Origin: Candidatus Rokuibacteriota bacterium
GTDB taxonomy: Bacteria > Methylomirabilota > Methylomirabilia > Rokubacteriales > CSP1-6
NCBI GenBank assembly: GCA_003221695.1
Contig: QHSX01000055.1
Coordinates: forward strand, 1-64,000
DNA: 64,000 bases
Direction: 5' to 3'
The notes under the pieces are model-generated. The model was not told the DNA's origin. It searched no databases and worked only from the letters and a program-made list of their open reading frames with translations. Position numbers and translations under genes: made by a program. Below are positions 1 through 8,658 of this stretch, piece after piece. Numbering within the stretch: the stretch's first letter is position 1; the number at the start of each line of letters is the position of its first letter.

Positions 1-60
1 CGCCCCGACGCGACCGGCCTATTGTACAGCAGGTTCGCGAACGCCGGGTCCGGCTCCCGG

Positions 61-717
61 TCACATCTCCCAGGCGTACTTCCCGACGAGCTTGACGAAC
101 TTGCACTCGCCGCACTCGCGCGTCTTCATCTCTCCACCGACCTTCTCGACCAGGGTGAGCACCTGGTTCGCGGGGTCTCCGATCGGCACCACCATCCGCC
201 CGCCCTCGGCGAGCTGCTGGAAGAGCGGCGGCGGCACGGCGGGACCGCCGGCGGTGACCAGGATCCGGTCGAACGGCGCCTCGTCGGGCCAGCCGAGCGT
301 CCCGCTGCCGACGCGGATCCACACGTTCGTGTAGCCGAGCTGCTCGAGGAGCGCGCGCGCACGTTCGGCGAGGCGCGGCAGCCGCTCGACCGAGCACACG
401 CGGCGCGCCAGCTCGGCGAGCACGGCCGTCTGGTAGCCGGAGCCGGTGCCGACCTCGAGCGCCTTCTCACGCCCGGAGAGCTCGAGGAGCTGCGTCATGA
501 GCGCGACGATGTAGGGTTGGGAGATGGTTTGTTCCTCGCCGATCGGGAGCGGGTGGTCGCCGTACGCGCGCCCGCGGAGCGCTTCCTCCACGAAGAGGTG
601 GCGAGGCACTTTACGCATCGCGCCGAGCACGCGCACGTCGGTGATCCCGCGGCGCTCGAGCTGCTCCTCCACCATCTGCGCGCGCACGAGCGCGAACGGA
701 TCCCACACGCCTGCCAC
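61..717 (-). CDS. pcm: Protein-L-isoaspartate O-methyltransferase
   Basis: Repairs aged cytosolic proteins by methylating isoaspartyl residues with S-adenosylmethionine. The 218-residue length is normal for the family. Residues 64-72 (TISQPYIVA) form the conserved family motif and 88-95 (EVGTGSGY) are SAM-binding motif I. The ATG shares one base with the surE stop codon (TGATG), so translation is probably coupled. The surE-pcm pair is a known conserved neighbourhood, often followed by nlpD and rpoS, but the window ends 60 bases beyond the stop. I see no supportable gene in bases 1-60. Confidence 0.96.
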   Translation of the reverse strand: MAGVWDPFALVRAQMVEEQLERRGITDVRVLGAMRKVPRHLFVEEALRGRAYGDHPLPIGEEQTISQPYIVALMTQLLELSGREKALEVGTGSGYQTAVLAELARRVCSVERLPRLAERARALLEQLGYTNVWIRVGSGTLGWPDEAPFDRILVTAGGPAVPPPLFQQLAEGGRMVVPIGDPANQVLTLVEKVGGEMKTRECGECKFVKLVGKYAWEM

Positions 718-1493
718 TACTCGCTCCGCGCGCGCTTCCGGGCCGTCGGGCGGTACTGGGCGTCGAGGCTACGGCCGAAGTCCGCGAGCGCGTCGAGCGC
801 CCGGTGGTTGGTGAGGTCGAGGTGGAGCGGCGTGATCGAGACGTAGCCCTCGTGGAGGGCGCCCATGTCGGTGCCCTGAAGCTCCTCCCACTCGGGCGCG
901 CCCGCGCCGATCCAGTAGTGGGTGCGCCCCCGCGGGTCCGTCTGTTCCACGATCTTCTCGCTGTAGACGCGGTGGCCGAGACGCGTGAGGCGGATGCCGC
1001 GCGGCGCGGCTGGCACGTTCACGTTGAGGAGCGTCTTCTTCGGCAAGCCCGCGACGAGAACCCGCAGCGCGATGAGTCGCGCCACCTCGGCGGCGACGGC
1101 CAGGTCGCCATTGGGCGCGAGCGAGACCGCGATCGAGGGTACGCCGAGCAGCGTTCCTTCCATCGCCGCCGACACCGTGCCGGAGTAGGTCACGTCGTCG
1201 CCGAGGTTCGTGCCGTGGTTGACGCCGGCGACGACGAGCACCGGTCGCTCGGCGAGGAAGCCCAGCACACCGAGGTTGACGCAGTCAGACGGCGTGCCGT
1301 TCACCGCAAACCGCCGCTCCCCGAGACGGTCGACCCGGAGCGGCCGGTGGAGTGTCAGCGCGTGGCCACAGGCGCTCTGCTCCCGCTCCGGCGCGAGGAC
1401 GTAGGCGTCGCCAAGCTCAGCCAGCGCCTGCTCGAGCGCGGTGAGCCCCGGCGCGTGGACGCCGTCATCGTTGGTGAGCAGCAGTAGAGGCAC
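717..1493 (-). CDS. surE: 5'/3'-nucleotidase SurE
   Basis: Metal-dependent nucleoside monophosphate phosphatase associated with stationary-phase survival. The metal-binding acids sit in TNDDG (residues 7-11), with the conserved Ser near 40 (EREQSACGH) and Asn 92 (AGVNHGTN); 258 residues is the usual length. The start is a GTG at 1493. It cannot lie further in, because SurE proteins begin only five or six residues before the DD motif. This places the start codon just six bases after the CCA end of tRNA-Pro, with no ribosome-binding site in between. It is followed by pcm with a one-base overlap. Confidence 0.96.
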   Translation of the reverse strand: MPLLLLTNDDGVHAPGLTALEQALAELGDAYVLAPEREQSACGHALTLHRPLRVDRLGERRFAVNGTPSDCVNLGVLGFLAERPVLVVAGVNHGTNLGDDVTYSGTVSAAMEGTLLGVPSIAVSLAPNGDLAVAAEVARLIALRVLVAGLPKKTLLNVNVPAAPRGIRLTRLGHRVYSEKIVEQTDPRGRTHYWIGAGAPEWEELQGTDMGALHEGYVSITPLHLDLTNHRALDALADFGRSLDAQYRPTARKRARSE

Positions 1494-1499
1494 GAAAAA

Positions 1500-1576
<77 letters not shown>

Positions 1577-1612
1577 ACCCGAGGCGGATTGTCGCAGAAT
1601 CCCCCTGCCCCT

Positions 1613-1978
1613 TCAAGGGACCAACCGCGCGCGGAGCGCGCTGAGGCGGTCGCGGATCCGGCGGAGCGCTTCGGCGTAGGTCGTTTCCTTCATGCCGAGA
1701 TCGAGCTGCTCGCTCGATCTCCGCGATTCGGCGATCAGACGCTTCTTGGCGCCCTCGAGCGTGAGGCGCTCTTCGTAGAGCAGGGCCTTGATGCGCTGCA
1801 CGAGGTCGAGGTCGCGCCGGCGATAGAGGCGCTGTCCCGCCGGGTTCTTCTTTGGCCGAAGGAGCTTGAACTCCGACTCCCAGTAACGGAGAACATACGC
1901 CGGCACGCCGGTGATCGCCTCGACCTCGCCGATCCGATAGTAGAGCTTCTCGGGGGCGGGCGTCGGTCCGTCGGTTAC
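1613..1978 (-). CDS. MerR-family transcriptional regulator (short form), start codon uncertain
   Basis: A short MerR-type DNA-binding protein of the kind encoded next to ihfA in many Deltaproteobacteria-like genomes. The winged-helix part includes [15 protein letters not shown], then [10 protein letters not shown] and the wing residues [11 protein letters not shown], followed by a helical tail rich in Arg and Leu. The only ordinary in-frame start is a GTG at 1906, but this would cut off the first helix of the DNA-binding domain. Family similarity runs upstream to about 1978, where the codon overlapping the ihfA stop is GTA rather than the expected GTG. I give the homology-based extent; an annotator using only standard starts would report 1613-1906. 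No effector-binding domain is visible, so the target is unknown. Confidence 0.75.
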   Translation of the reverse strand, partial: VTDGPTPAPEKLYYRIGEVEAITGVPAYVLRYWESEFKLLRPKKNPAGQRLYRRRDLDLVQRIKALLYEERLTLEGAKKRLIAESRRSSEQLDLGMKETTYAEALRRIRDRLSALRARLVP

Positions 1979-2256
1979 GACGTCGCGGTGTTGATCCGTT
2001 GCTTGAGCCCCTTGCTCGGCTTGAATGTGAGGACCCGACGGGCCGTGATCTCGATCGACTCGCCCGTCTGCGGATTCCGTCCACGCCGCGAGGCCTTCTT
2101 CCGGATGCGGAAGTGCCCGAAGCCGACGATCTTGACGTCTTCACCCCGCTCGAAGCAGCGGAAGATGATGTCGAAGACGGACTCGACGACTGACGACGAC
2201 TGGCGCTTGGAGAGCCCGTGGGCCGCGACGGCATTGACCAGATCGTTCTTCGTCAC
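1975..2256 (-). CDS. ihfA: Integration host factor alpha-type subunit (HU/IHF family)
   Basis: A 93-residue DNA-bending nucleoid protein. It opens with the TKNDLV family N-terminus, has the GFGHFRIRKKASRRGRNPQTG beta-arm region around residues 46-66, and ends in the ARRVLTFKPSKGLK body. The alpha assignment rests on its pairing with the adjacent MerR-type gene, a known arrangement; a second HU/IHF gene at 14539-14814 could be its partner. The GTG start at 2256 is fixed by a very strong ribosome-binding site, AGGAGGTGA, nine bases upstream. IHF from this pair would bend DNA at promoters and during recombination. Confidence 0.9.
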   Translation of the reverse strand: MTKNDLVNAVAAHGLSKRQSSSVVESVFDIIFRCFERGEDVKIVGFGHFRIRKKASRRGRNPQTGESIEITARRVLTFKPSKGLKQRINTATS

Positions 2257-2265
2257 GGTGACCCC

Positions 2266-2274
2266 TCACCTCCT
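2266..2274 (-). promoter_or_regulatory. Consensus ribosome-binding site for ihfA, containing the SPOR-gene stop
   Basis: The minus strand reads AGGAGGTGA, a full match to the anti-Shine-Dalgarno sequence, nine bases before the ihfA GTG. The last three bases are the TGA stop of the upstream SPOR gene, so a terminating ribosome covers the ihfA initiation site. This supports the GTG start and suggests coupling. Confidence 0.8.
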
Positions 2275-3234
2275 CGCAATGAAGGGCTTGTAGCCCTTCG
2301 CCTCGAGCTCCTTCAGCGCCGAGGCCGCGGCGGCGCGGTCCGGGTAAGGTCCGACTCGCACGCGGTGGAGCCCGGCCCCGTCCCCGTTCATTGCGGACGC
2401 GCTCGCCGCGGATGCCGACGAGCCGGCTCGACGCACCTGGACCTTCAAGCCCGTGGCGGCCAGGTCCTTGGACAGCGCCACGGCGTCGCGCAGAGGCAGG
2501 CTCGGTCGGACGACGACCCCGTCGCGCGCGGGTTCGCTCGTGAGCCCCTTCAGGGAGAGCTTCGCGGTGATCTCCTCGACCGTACCGCCCCCGACGAACA
2601 CGTCGTACCGGTCGGAGCCCGAGCCGCCGCCCGGTGGCGGCGCCGGGGTGCTGCCCGGGTTCTGCCGCGTGGCCGAGGCCGTGGCGGACTCCTCGACGTG
2701 GTAGCTCTGGTCACGCAGTCGTGCGGCGAGCCGCTTGGCGCTTTCGGCGTCCTTGAACGCGCCGACCTGGACCCAGTAGGCGCCGCGCGCCGGGGCCGCG
2801 GGCGTTGCCTGCGCCTTCGCAACCCGGCGCGCGGTCTGCTTCGCGGGCTTCGTCGTCGTGGGGCGCTCCGCCTGCTTCTCTTCAGTCGCGGCGGGTTGAG
2901 ACGCGGGCTCCGCCGGCATCGGAGCCGGGGCGACGGCCGGCGGCTTCGGAGCCGGAGCCTCAGCTGGAGTCGGAGCCAGGGCTGGAACTGGAGCAGCAGC
3001 GGGAGCCGGAGGCGGAGCGGGAGTCGCCACCGCGGACGGCGTCGGCTTCGCCAAAGTGGCGGGCTTCGGCGCCGCCGGCGGGCTCACCACGTCGAGGACG
3101 TACGGCACGGCGAGCGCGCCGATCACCCCGACCACGATCAAAACGAGGATTACGCGGAACCACAAGGCGGCGAAGATCGAGCGGCGCGGCTCGATGTCAT
3201 AGAGCCCGCCCCCCCGCTTGTCGTCTGCTGCCAT
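2266..3234 (-). CDS. SPOR-domain membrane protein with two peptidoglycan-binding modules
   Basis: Membrane-anchored envelope protein of 322 residues. A single transmembrane helix lies near residues 25-50 (FRVILVLIVVGVIGALAV...). A low-complexity Ala/Pro linker spans roughly 55-145, followed by an SPOR module opening at YWVQVGAFKDAESAKRLAAR and a second at the C-terminus opening at LHRVRVGPYPDRAAAASALK. SPOR domains bind glycan strands lacking stem peptides, typically at division sites, so a role in division or wall remodelling is likely. It lies between the DUF3047 gene and ihfA, and its stop is inside the ihfA ribosome-binding site. The linker DNA is a run of imperfect GCC/GGA-type repeats. 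Confidence 0.85.
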   Translation of the reverse strand: MAADDKRGGGLYDIEPRRSIFAALWFRVILVLIVVGVIGALAVPYVLDVVSPPAAPKPATLAKPTPSAVATPAPPPAPAAAPVPALAPTPAEAPAPKPPAVAPAPMPAEPASQPAATEEKQAERPTTTKPAKQTARRVAKAQATPAAPARGAYWVQVGAFKDAESAKRLAARLRDQSYHVEESATASATRQNPGSTPAPPPGGGSGSDRYDVFVGGGTVEEITAKLSLKGLTSEPARDGVVVRPSLPLRDAVALSKDLAATGLKVQVRRAGSSASAASASAMNGDGAGLHRVRVGPYPDRAAAASALKELEAKGYKPFIARR

Positions 3235-3241
3235 TTGCGCG

Positions 3242-4108
3242 TCATCTTAGCATAGACGTTGGAATTTCCGTGCGTTCCGTGGGCCCGCGCGAGAACACGA
3301 GATCACCGAAGAGGGCCACGGCATCGCCCCGCGTGTCGTCACTGTCGATCATGACAGCCACCTGCCCCACCCGTGGCGGCTGGCGCCCGAACAGGGCGGC
3401 GTAGTCGGCGGCGACGTTTCGCTCCTGCCGCTGCCAGACACCCAGGCGCCCCGTTCCGGACTCGACCACGATGATCCTGACGTTGGCCGCCTTCGGGCTC
3501 GTGAGCCGGGTCCCGACAGGCGCACGGCTATCCCAGACATAGCCGATCACGTCGCTGTTCGTAAAGGGCAGAGGCCACCGCGGAAAGATGACGTAGACCT
3601 GGGCGGCCTCGTCGTCGGTCGCGGCGTGCCGCACGTCACCCGCCGCGGGAAGGCGGACCACCTTCCACGACCACGAGAGGAGCGGGAACTCCCTGAGGTC
3701 GGCGATCACGTCACGATAGAGCGCGAACGATGCGTGCATGCTCCGCAGCGAGAGCACCGCGCCCGTTTCCGCGCGCACGACCTCGACGGAGGCACGACCC
3801 GCGAACTCCTTGAGCGTCCAGCCTGGGGGGATCTCTTCGAGCCGCGCCTGACGCGAGGCCCGGCTGGCGACGGGGACGACGATGCGGCCCGCGGCGTCGG
3901 GCAGCGGCACGCGGCGCCCCGGAGCGAGTGCCGCCACCGGGGACACGGCCGGCGCGGCGCTGGGCTCGCCGAGTCCGGACGCAGACGACGGGCCGGGCCG
4001 CCGGCCGAAGTAGAACGCGCGGTGGCGTGGGTTCGACCAGAGCATTCCCAGGCCCACGAGGATGACCGCGCCCAGTGCGATCGCGAGGTTCCGTTCGCGT
4101 CGGCTCAC
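3242..4108 (-). CDS. DUF3047 family protein, membrane-anchored or exported
   Basis: Protein of 288 residues with an N-terminal hydrophobic segment just after RRER (NLAIALGAVILVGLGMLW), which may be an uncleaved anchor or a signal peptide. The DUF3047 domain covers roughly residues 85-280, with typical segments such as LLSWSWKV, YVIFPRWP and SDVIGYVWD. The function of DUF3047 is not established; the fold looks like a beta-rich extracytoplasmic domain. The start is the GTG in a GTGA overlap with the der stop. A longer in-frame extension across der was rejected because it translates into low-complexity shadow sequence. Neighbours (der, SPOR protein) give no firm hint of a role. Confidence 0.8.
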   Translation of the reverse strand: MSRRERNLAIALGAVILVGLGMLWSNPRHRAFYFGRRPGPSSASGLGEPSAAPAVSPVAALAPGRRVPLPDAAGRIVVPVASRASRQARLEEIPPGWTLKEFAGRASVEVVRAETGAVLSLRSMHASFALYRDVIADLREFPLLSWSWKVVRLPAAGDVRHAATDDEAAQVYVIFPRWPLPFTNSDVIGYVWDSRAPVGTRLTSPKAANVRIIVVESGTGRLGVWQRQERNVAADYAALFGRQPPRVGQVAVMIDSDDTRGDAVALFGDLVFSRGPTERTEIPTSMLR

Positions 4109-5469
4109 CGCCGGACCCTCCGGGCGCGCGCCCGCGCGCGCTTCGCCGCCCCCTTCCGGAGCGAGAGGCGGAGCGGCGTACCGGCGAAGCCGAAGGCGTG
4201 CCGCAGGGACTTGATCAGGTAACGCGCGTAGGACGGGGGAACGTCGCCGGGCTTGTTCACGCGCAGCGCGAAGGTCGGGGGCGCCGCGCTCACCTGGGAT
4301 GCTCCCTGGAGGACGAGCGGCACGCCCCCGAGCGAGACTGGACGCCGCTCGATTGCCGTGCGGAGCGTCTCCGTGACCTCCGTCGCGCCGACCCGCCGGC
4401 CGAACTCGGCGGCGACCTCGTCGATCGTGCCGAACAGGTCGCGTACCCCGTCGCCACGCACCGCGGAGGTGAAGCAGACGGGCGCGTGCTCGAGGAAGGG
4501 CAGCCGGTCGCGGAGCTGCTCGACAACGTTCGCCTTGGTCACCAGTCCCTTTGGCACCAGATCCCACTTGTTGACGACGAGCACGATCGCGCGTCCCGCC
4601 TGGTCTGCGTAGCCCGCGATGTGCGTGTCCTGCGCCGTGATCCCCTCCGCGGCGTCGACGACGACAAGGGCCACCTGGCACCGCTCGAGGCTCTGCAGCG
4701 CCATCACCACGGCGAGCTTCTCGAGGGGCTCGTGGACGCGTCCCTTGCGCCTGATACCCGCAGTGTCCACGAGCACGTACGTGCGCCCCTCGTAGACAAG
4801 CGTCGTGTCCACGGCGTCCCGGGTCGTGCCCGGGGCCTCGTGCACGAGCACCCGCTCCGCGCCCACCATCGCGTTCACGAGCGACGACTTGCCGACGTTC
4901 GGCCGGCCGACGACCGCCACGTCCACCGGCGCGCCAGGACGTGGGGGAGGTGTGGGGGACGCGGGCACCCGGGCGCGCAGCACCTCGAGCAGCTCGCCGA
5001 CGCCACGGCCGTGCTCGGCCGAGACCGGCATGGGCTCGCCGACGCCGAGACGGTAGAGGTCGGCGAGGCCGGGCTCCTGCGTCGGCCCCTCGACCTTGTT
5101 CGCCGCGAGCACGACCGGCCGGCCGGTGCGGCGGAGGATGCGCGCGATCTCGGCGTCGAGCGCCGTCGCGCCGTCGCGTCCGTCCACCACGAAGAGCACG
5201 AGGTCCGCCTCCTCGACGGCGGTGAGGATCTGACGCCGCACCCCCTCGATCAGGGGCTCCACCGAGGAGGGATCGAACCCGCCGGTGTCGATCACGGTCG
5301 CCTGCCAGCGCTCGAAGCCCACCTGGCCATAGAGGCGGTCGCGGGTCACGCCCGGCACGTCGCGTACGAGCGCCCGACGCCTGCCGACGAGCCGGTTGAA
5401 GAGCGTGGACTTCCCGACGTTCGGGCGGCCGACGATCGCGATGACGGGCAGGCCGGTGGAGCGGGCCAT
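4105..5469 (-). CDS. der: Ribosome-assembly GTPase Der (EngA)
   Basis: Essential tandem GTPase needed for maturation of the 50S ribosomal subunit. Two G domains are evident: GRPNVGKSTLFNRLVG near residue 14 and GRPNVGKSSLVNAMVG near residue 190, each with its own DTGG/DTAG and NK(V/W)D-type motifs. A C-terminal KH-like domain (about 365-440) ends in a basic Arg-rich tail. The length of 454 residues is standard. Its stop overlaps the GTG of the DUF3047 gene by four bases; the DUF512 gene ends 13 bases upstream. Confidence 0.97.
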   Translation of the reverse strand: MARSTGLPVIAIVGRPNVGKSTLFNRLVGRRRALVRDVPGVTRDRLYGQVGFERWQATVIDTGGFDPSSVEPLIEGVRRQILTAVEEADLVLFVVDGRDGATALDAEIARILRRTGRPVVLAANKVEGPTQEPGLADLYRLGVGEPMPVSAEHGRGVGELLEVLRARVPASPTPPPRPGAPVDVAVVGRPNVGKSSLVNAMVGAERVLVHEAPGTTRDAVDTTLVYEGRTYVLVDTAGIRRKGRVHEPLEKLAVVMALQSLERCQVALVVVDAAEGITAQDTHIAGYADQAGRAIVLVVNKWDLVPKGLVTKANVVEQLRDRLPFLEHAPVCFTSAVRGDGVRDLFGTIDEVAAEFGRRVGATEVTETLRTAIERRPVSLGGVPLVLQGASQVSAAPPTFALRVNKPGDVPPSYARYLIKSLRHAFGFAGTPLRLSLRKGAAKRARARARRVRR

Positions 5470-5482
5470 GGCCGTGGACCGC

Positions 5483-6808
5483 TCACGCGCGGCCGAGGGC
5501 TCCGAGGAGCGCGCGCGGCGACGGCTCGACGACCCGCACCGGTACGCCGAGGTCGCGCGCGAGGTCGGCGGGCGTCAAGTCGTCGAGGAACACGCCGTCC
5601 CCGTCGCGGACGGCGACCGCGGGAACGAGCACCGTGCGCCCGAGGTCGGGTAGCGTCGCGAGACACCGCCGGACATCCTGGCCGGTGAGAAGCCCTGCGA
5701 CGCCGATCGCGCTGCCGAAGAAATGATTCGCCACGACGGCAACGCGGACGCCAAGCAGGTCGAGCCCCGCCCCGCTGAGCAACGCGCCAAGTCGCGGGCC
5801 GAACATCGCTCCGGTGACGAGCGTGACGGGTCCCCGCACCGCGGGCCGCCGCCGCCGCCCGATCGCCCGGGCGAAGCCGTCCTCGAACCGGCGCACCAGC
5901 CCGATCCCGTCCTCGGCCACCGGGAACCCCTCGTAGGCGCGGGCGGGCGGCAGCGGCCGTCCGGCGAGCAGGTAGATCTCGTCGGCGAGGAAGACGAAGC
6001 GGCTGCCGAACGCTCCGAGCCAGCGTTGCTGCCAGCTCTCCACCACCCCGATCAGCTCTCGCGCCTCGTCCGGCGTGAGGCTGCGGAGGGCCGGCAGGCG
6101 CTCGCGGTAACGCGTGAGCCCGACGGGGACGATCGCGGTCGTCGCCACCTGCGGGTGGAGCGGGGCGAGGTCGAAGACGGTGCGCTCGAGGTGCTGGCCG
6201 TCGTTCCAGCCCGGGCAGAGCACGATCTGTGCGTGCATCCGGATCCCCGCCTTCGCGAGGCGCTCCAGGCGCGGGAGGATTGGGGCGGAGACGCGGGGGC
6301 GCCCGAGCAGCACGTGGCGCAGCGTCGGGTCGGTCGCGTGGACGGAGACGTAGAGGGGGGAGAGATGCTGCTCGATGATGCGCTCGAAGGCCGCCTCGTC
6401 GAGATCGGTGAGGGTGATGTAGTTGCCGTGGAGGAACGACAGCCGGAAGTCGTCATCCTTGACGTAGAGGCTACGCCGCATCCCCTTCGGCAGCTGGTGG
6501 ATGAAGCAAAACACGCACTTGTTGGCGCAGGTCGCAATCTCCCCAGCCCGGGGCGGCTCGAGCTCGACGCCGAGATCGGCACCGCGTCGCTCGAGGGGGA
6601 GCGTCAGCGCGGCGCCGTCCCGCTCCACCGTGAGCGCGAGCGCCTCCTCGCCCGCGTGAAAGCCGAAGTCGATCGCGTCCCGAAGCCGGTGGCCGTTGAT
6701 CGCGAGGACGCGATCGCCGCGGGCGAGGCCGGCCCGCGCGGCCGCGGTGCGCGGACGGATGCGGGCGACGACGACCCCGGGGGCGTCAGCGGATGATGGC
6801 GTCTTCAC
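5483..6808 (-). CDS. DUF512 protein: PDZ plus radical-SAM-like iron-sulfur domain
   Basis: Protein of 441 residues in the DUF512 family. An N-terminal PDZ-like domain (about 10-75) is followed by a cysteine cluster CANKCVFCF near residue 92, a variant of the radical SAM CxxxCxxC motif. A TIM-barrel-like region with LSFLHGNYITLTDL and YVSVHATDP follows, then the DUF512 C-terminal part (roughly 215-430). The reaction is not established; similar proteins occur widely in bacteria, including Clostridia and Cyanobacteria. The start overlaps the pgsA stop by about 23 bases. It sits between pgsA and der, as in some other genomes, but this does not identify its substrate. Confidence 0.85.
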   Translation of the reverse strand: MKTPSSADAPGVVVARIRPRTAAARAGLARGDRVLAINGHRLRDAIDFGFHAGEEALALTVERDGAALTLPLERRGADLGVELEPPRAGEIATCANKCVFCFIHQLPKGMRRSLYVKDDDFRLSFLHGNYITLTDLDEAAFERIIEQHLSPLYVSVHATDPTLRHVLLGRPRVSAPILPRLERLAKAGIRMHAQIVLCPGWNDGQHLERTVFDLAPLHPQVATTAIVPVGLTRYRERLPALRSLTPDEARELIGVVESWQQRWLGAFGSRFVFLADEIYLLAGRPLPPARAYEGFPVAEDGIGLVRRFEDGFARAIGRRRRPAVRGPVTLVTGAMFGPRLGALLSGAGLDLLGVRVAVVANHFFGSAIGVAGLLTGQDVRRCLATLPDLGRTVLVPAVAVRDGDGVFLDDLTPADLARDLGVPVRVVEPSPRALLGALGRA

Positions 6809-7358
6809 GGGACTCTTCCCGCTCTTCGCCCGGCGCCTGGCTGAGGAAGCGCATCCCCTGCACGATGTACTGCAGGCCCGAGATGACCGTGAACGCCGCG
6901 GCCAGCCAGAGCATGAAGCGCGGGACGACCGGCAGGTGCAGATAGCGCGCGCCGAGCCCGGTCAGCACCGTCAGGATCTGGAAGAACGTCGCGGCCTTGC
7001 CCGCCCACGTCGGGCGCGGATGGACGCGCGCGCCGAGCATATAGACGAGGACGGTCCCGACGACGAGGATCACGTCGCGGCTCAGCACGACGGCGGCGAT
7101 CCAGAACGGGAGCACCCGGAGATAGGTGAGTGTCACGAAGGACGCCGTGAGCAGGAGCTTGTCGGCCACCGGGTCGAGGAACGCGCCGAGGCGGCTCTGG
7201 CTTCCCTGCCGGCGAGCGATCCAGCCGTCGAGCAGATCCGTGAGGGCGGCGGCCCCGAAAACGGCGAGCGCCGGTGCCGGCTTCCGGTAGACGAGGAGCG
7301 AGACGAAGACCGGGATCAGGAGGATGCGGAGGATCGTGAGCCAGTTGGCGAGCCCCAT
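6786..7358 (-). CDS. pgsA: CDP-diacylglycerol--glycerol-3-phosphate 3-phosphatidyltransferase
   Basis: Inner-membrane enzyme making phosphatidylglycerol phosphate, the first committed step to phosphatidylglycerol and cardiolipin. The CDP-alcohol phosphatidyltransferase signature is present as DLLDGWIARR followed by SRLGAFLDPVADKLLL (about residues 42-70). The 190-residue protein is otherwise hydrophobic, with several predicted membrane helices, and begins MGLANWLTILRIL, the family pattern. It ends inside the DUF512 start and begins ten bases after hflX. Confidence 0.95.
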   Translation of the reverse strand: MGLANWLTILRILLIPVFVSLLVYRKPAPALAVFGAAALTDLLDGWIARRQGSQSRLGAFLDPVADKLLLTASFVTLTYLRVLPFWIAAVVLSRDVILVVGTVLVYMLGARVHPRPTWAGKAATFFQILTVLTGLGARYLHLPVVPRFMLWLAAAFTVISGLQYIVQGMRFLSQAPGEEREESREDAIIR

Positions 7359-7368
7359 GGACGAGCGC

Positions 7369-8658
7369 TCAGTCTAGCATCTCGAGCGGTGGTGCGGTCG
7401 CGCCGACGAGGTACGGCGTGAACTGGCCGCGCAGCCGAAGCGGCAGCCGGACCTCGAGGCGCACGGCGTCGGGCTCGTCGGCGCGGGCGAGCACGCGGCC
7501 CCGCTCGTAGCACAGCGCGAGCGCGGTGCCGTCCGCATGCGGGATGCGCAGCGTGACGACCCCGGTAGCCGGCAGGGCCTCGTCGATCGCCATCAAGAGC
7601 CGATCGATCCCGGCGCCGGTCTTCGCGGAGATGGGGACCCCGCGCCGGTGCACCGCCGGGTCGCCGTCGACCCGGTCCATCTTGTTGAGCGCGAGCACCG
7701 TCGGCCGGTCGGCGACCTCGAGCTCGCCCAGGAGTGCCGCGACGGCCCGCATGTGCTCCTCCATGGCCGGGTGGCTCGCATCCACGACGTGCAGGAGGAG
7801 GTCGGCGTCCTTCAGCGCCTCGAGCGTGGCGCGGAACGCCGCGACCAGCTCGTGGGGAAGCTTGCGGATGAAGCCGACCGTGTCCGTGAGGATGAAGGGT
7901 TGGTGGTCCGTGGGCTCGACCAGGCGCGCCGCGGGGTCGAGCGTGACGAAGAGCCGGTCCGCGGCCGTGAGCGACACGCCGGCGAGACGGTTCAGGAGCG
8001 TCGTTTTGCCCGCGTTGGTGTAACCGACGAGCGCGACGACCGGCACGCCCAGCCGGCGCTGTCCGGCGCGCTGGAGGCGACGGTGGACCTGGACTCGCTC
8101 GAGCTCGCTGCGGATCCGCATGACCCGACGTCGGATGACGCGCCGGTCGGACTCGAGCTGGGTCTCACCCGGTCCCCGGGTGCCGATGCCGCCGCCGAGG
8201 CGCTCGAGGTGGCGCCACTGCCCCACCAGTCGTGGCATGAGGTAGGTGAGCTGGGCGAGCTCCACCTGGAGCTTGCCCTCGCTCGAGCGCGCGCGCTGCG
8301 CGAAGATGTCGAGGATCAGCGCGGTGCGGTCGACCACCTTGATCCCGAGCGCCTTGGAGAGGTTGCGCTCTTGGATGGGCGCCAGCTGGTCGTCGGAGAC
8401 GAAGAGGTCGGCGTCCCTCGCCTGTGCCGTCCGGCCGATCTCCTCGATCTTCCCCTTGCCGAAGTAGAGCGCCGGCGTCGGTGCCCGCAGCTCCTGGACG
8501 ACGCGCTCGACGACCGAGCCGCCGGCCGCCTCGACCAGCCCCACCAGCTCCTCGAGCGACTCTTCGATCTCCCACCGTCGCTGCGAGGACAGCCGCACCG
8601 CCCCGATGACGGCCCGCTCGCGGCGCGGCATCGTGGGGTTCCGACGACCGTTCTTCAC
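7369..8658 (-). CDS. hflX: Ribosome-associated GTPase HflX
   Basis: GTPase that splits or rescues stalled ribosomes under stress. An N-terminal HflX domain (about 10-185) includes the LYFGKGKIEEI glycine-rich region and GGIGTRGPGETQLE. It is followed by a coiled linker and a G domain with GYTNAGKTTLLNRL near residue 210, DTVGFIRKLP and NKMD. The length is 429 residues from the GTG at 8658, which forms a GTGA overlap with the miaA stop; an ATG ten codons later is an alternative. The miaA-hflX order is the well-known proteobacterial one, although hfq, which normally sits between them, is absent. Confidence 0.95.
   Translation of the reverse strand: MKNGRRNPTMPRRERAVIGAVRLSSQRRWEIEESLEELVGLVEAAGGSVVERVVQELRAPTPALYFGKGKIEEIGRTAQARDADLFVSDDQLAPIQERNLSKALGIKVVDRTALILDIFAQRARSSEGKLQVELAQLTYLMPRLVGQWRHLERLGGGIGTRGPGETQLESDRRVIRRRVMRIRSELERVQVHRRLQRAGQRRLGVPVVALVGYTNAGKTTLLNRLAGVSLTAADRLFVTLDPAARLVEPTDHQPFILTDTVGFIRKLPHELVAAFRATLEALKDADLLLHVVDASHPAMEEHMRAVAALLGELEVADRPTVLALNKMDRVDGDPAVHRRGVPISAKTGAGIDRLLMAIDEALPATGVVTLRIPHADGTALALCYERGRVLARADEPDAVRLEVRLPLRLRGQFTPYLVGATAPPLEMLD

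Noticed and set aside
22-846. Plus-strand open frame opposite pcm and surE
   Set aside because: Composition is antisense-like and it spans two convincing minus-strand genes.
2930-3030. Tandem repeat array in the SPOR gene
   Set aside because: The imperfect GCC/GGA-type repeats encode the Ala/Pro linker of a real protein and are ordinary low-complexity coding sequence, not a separate element or CRISPR.
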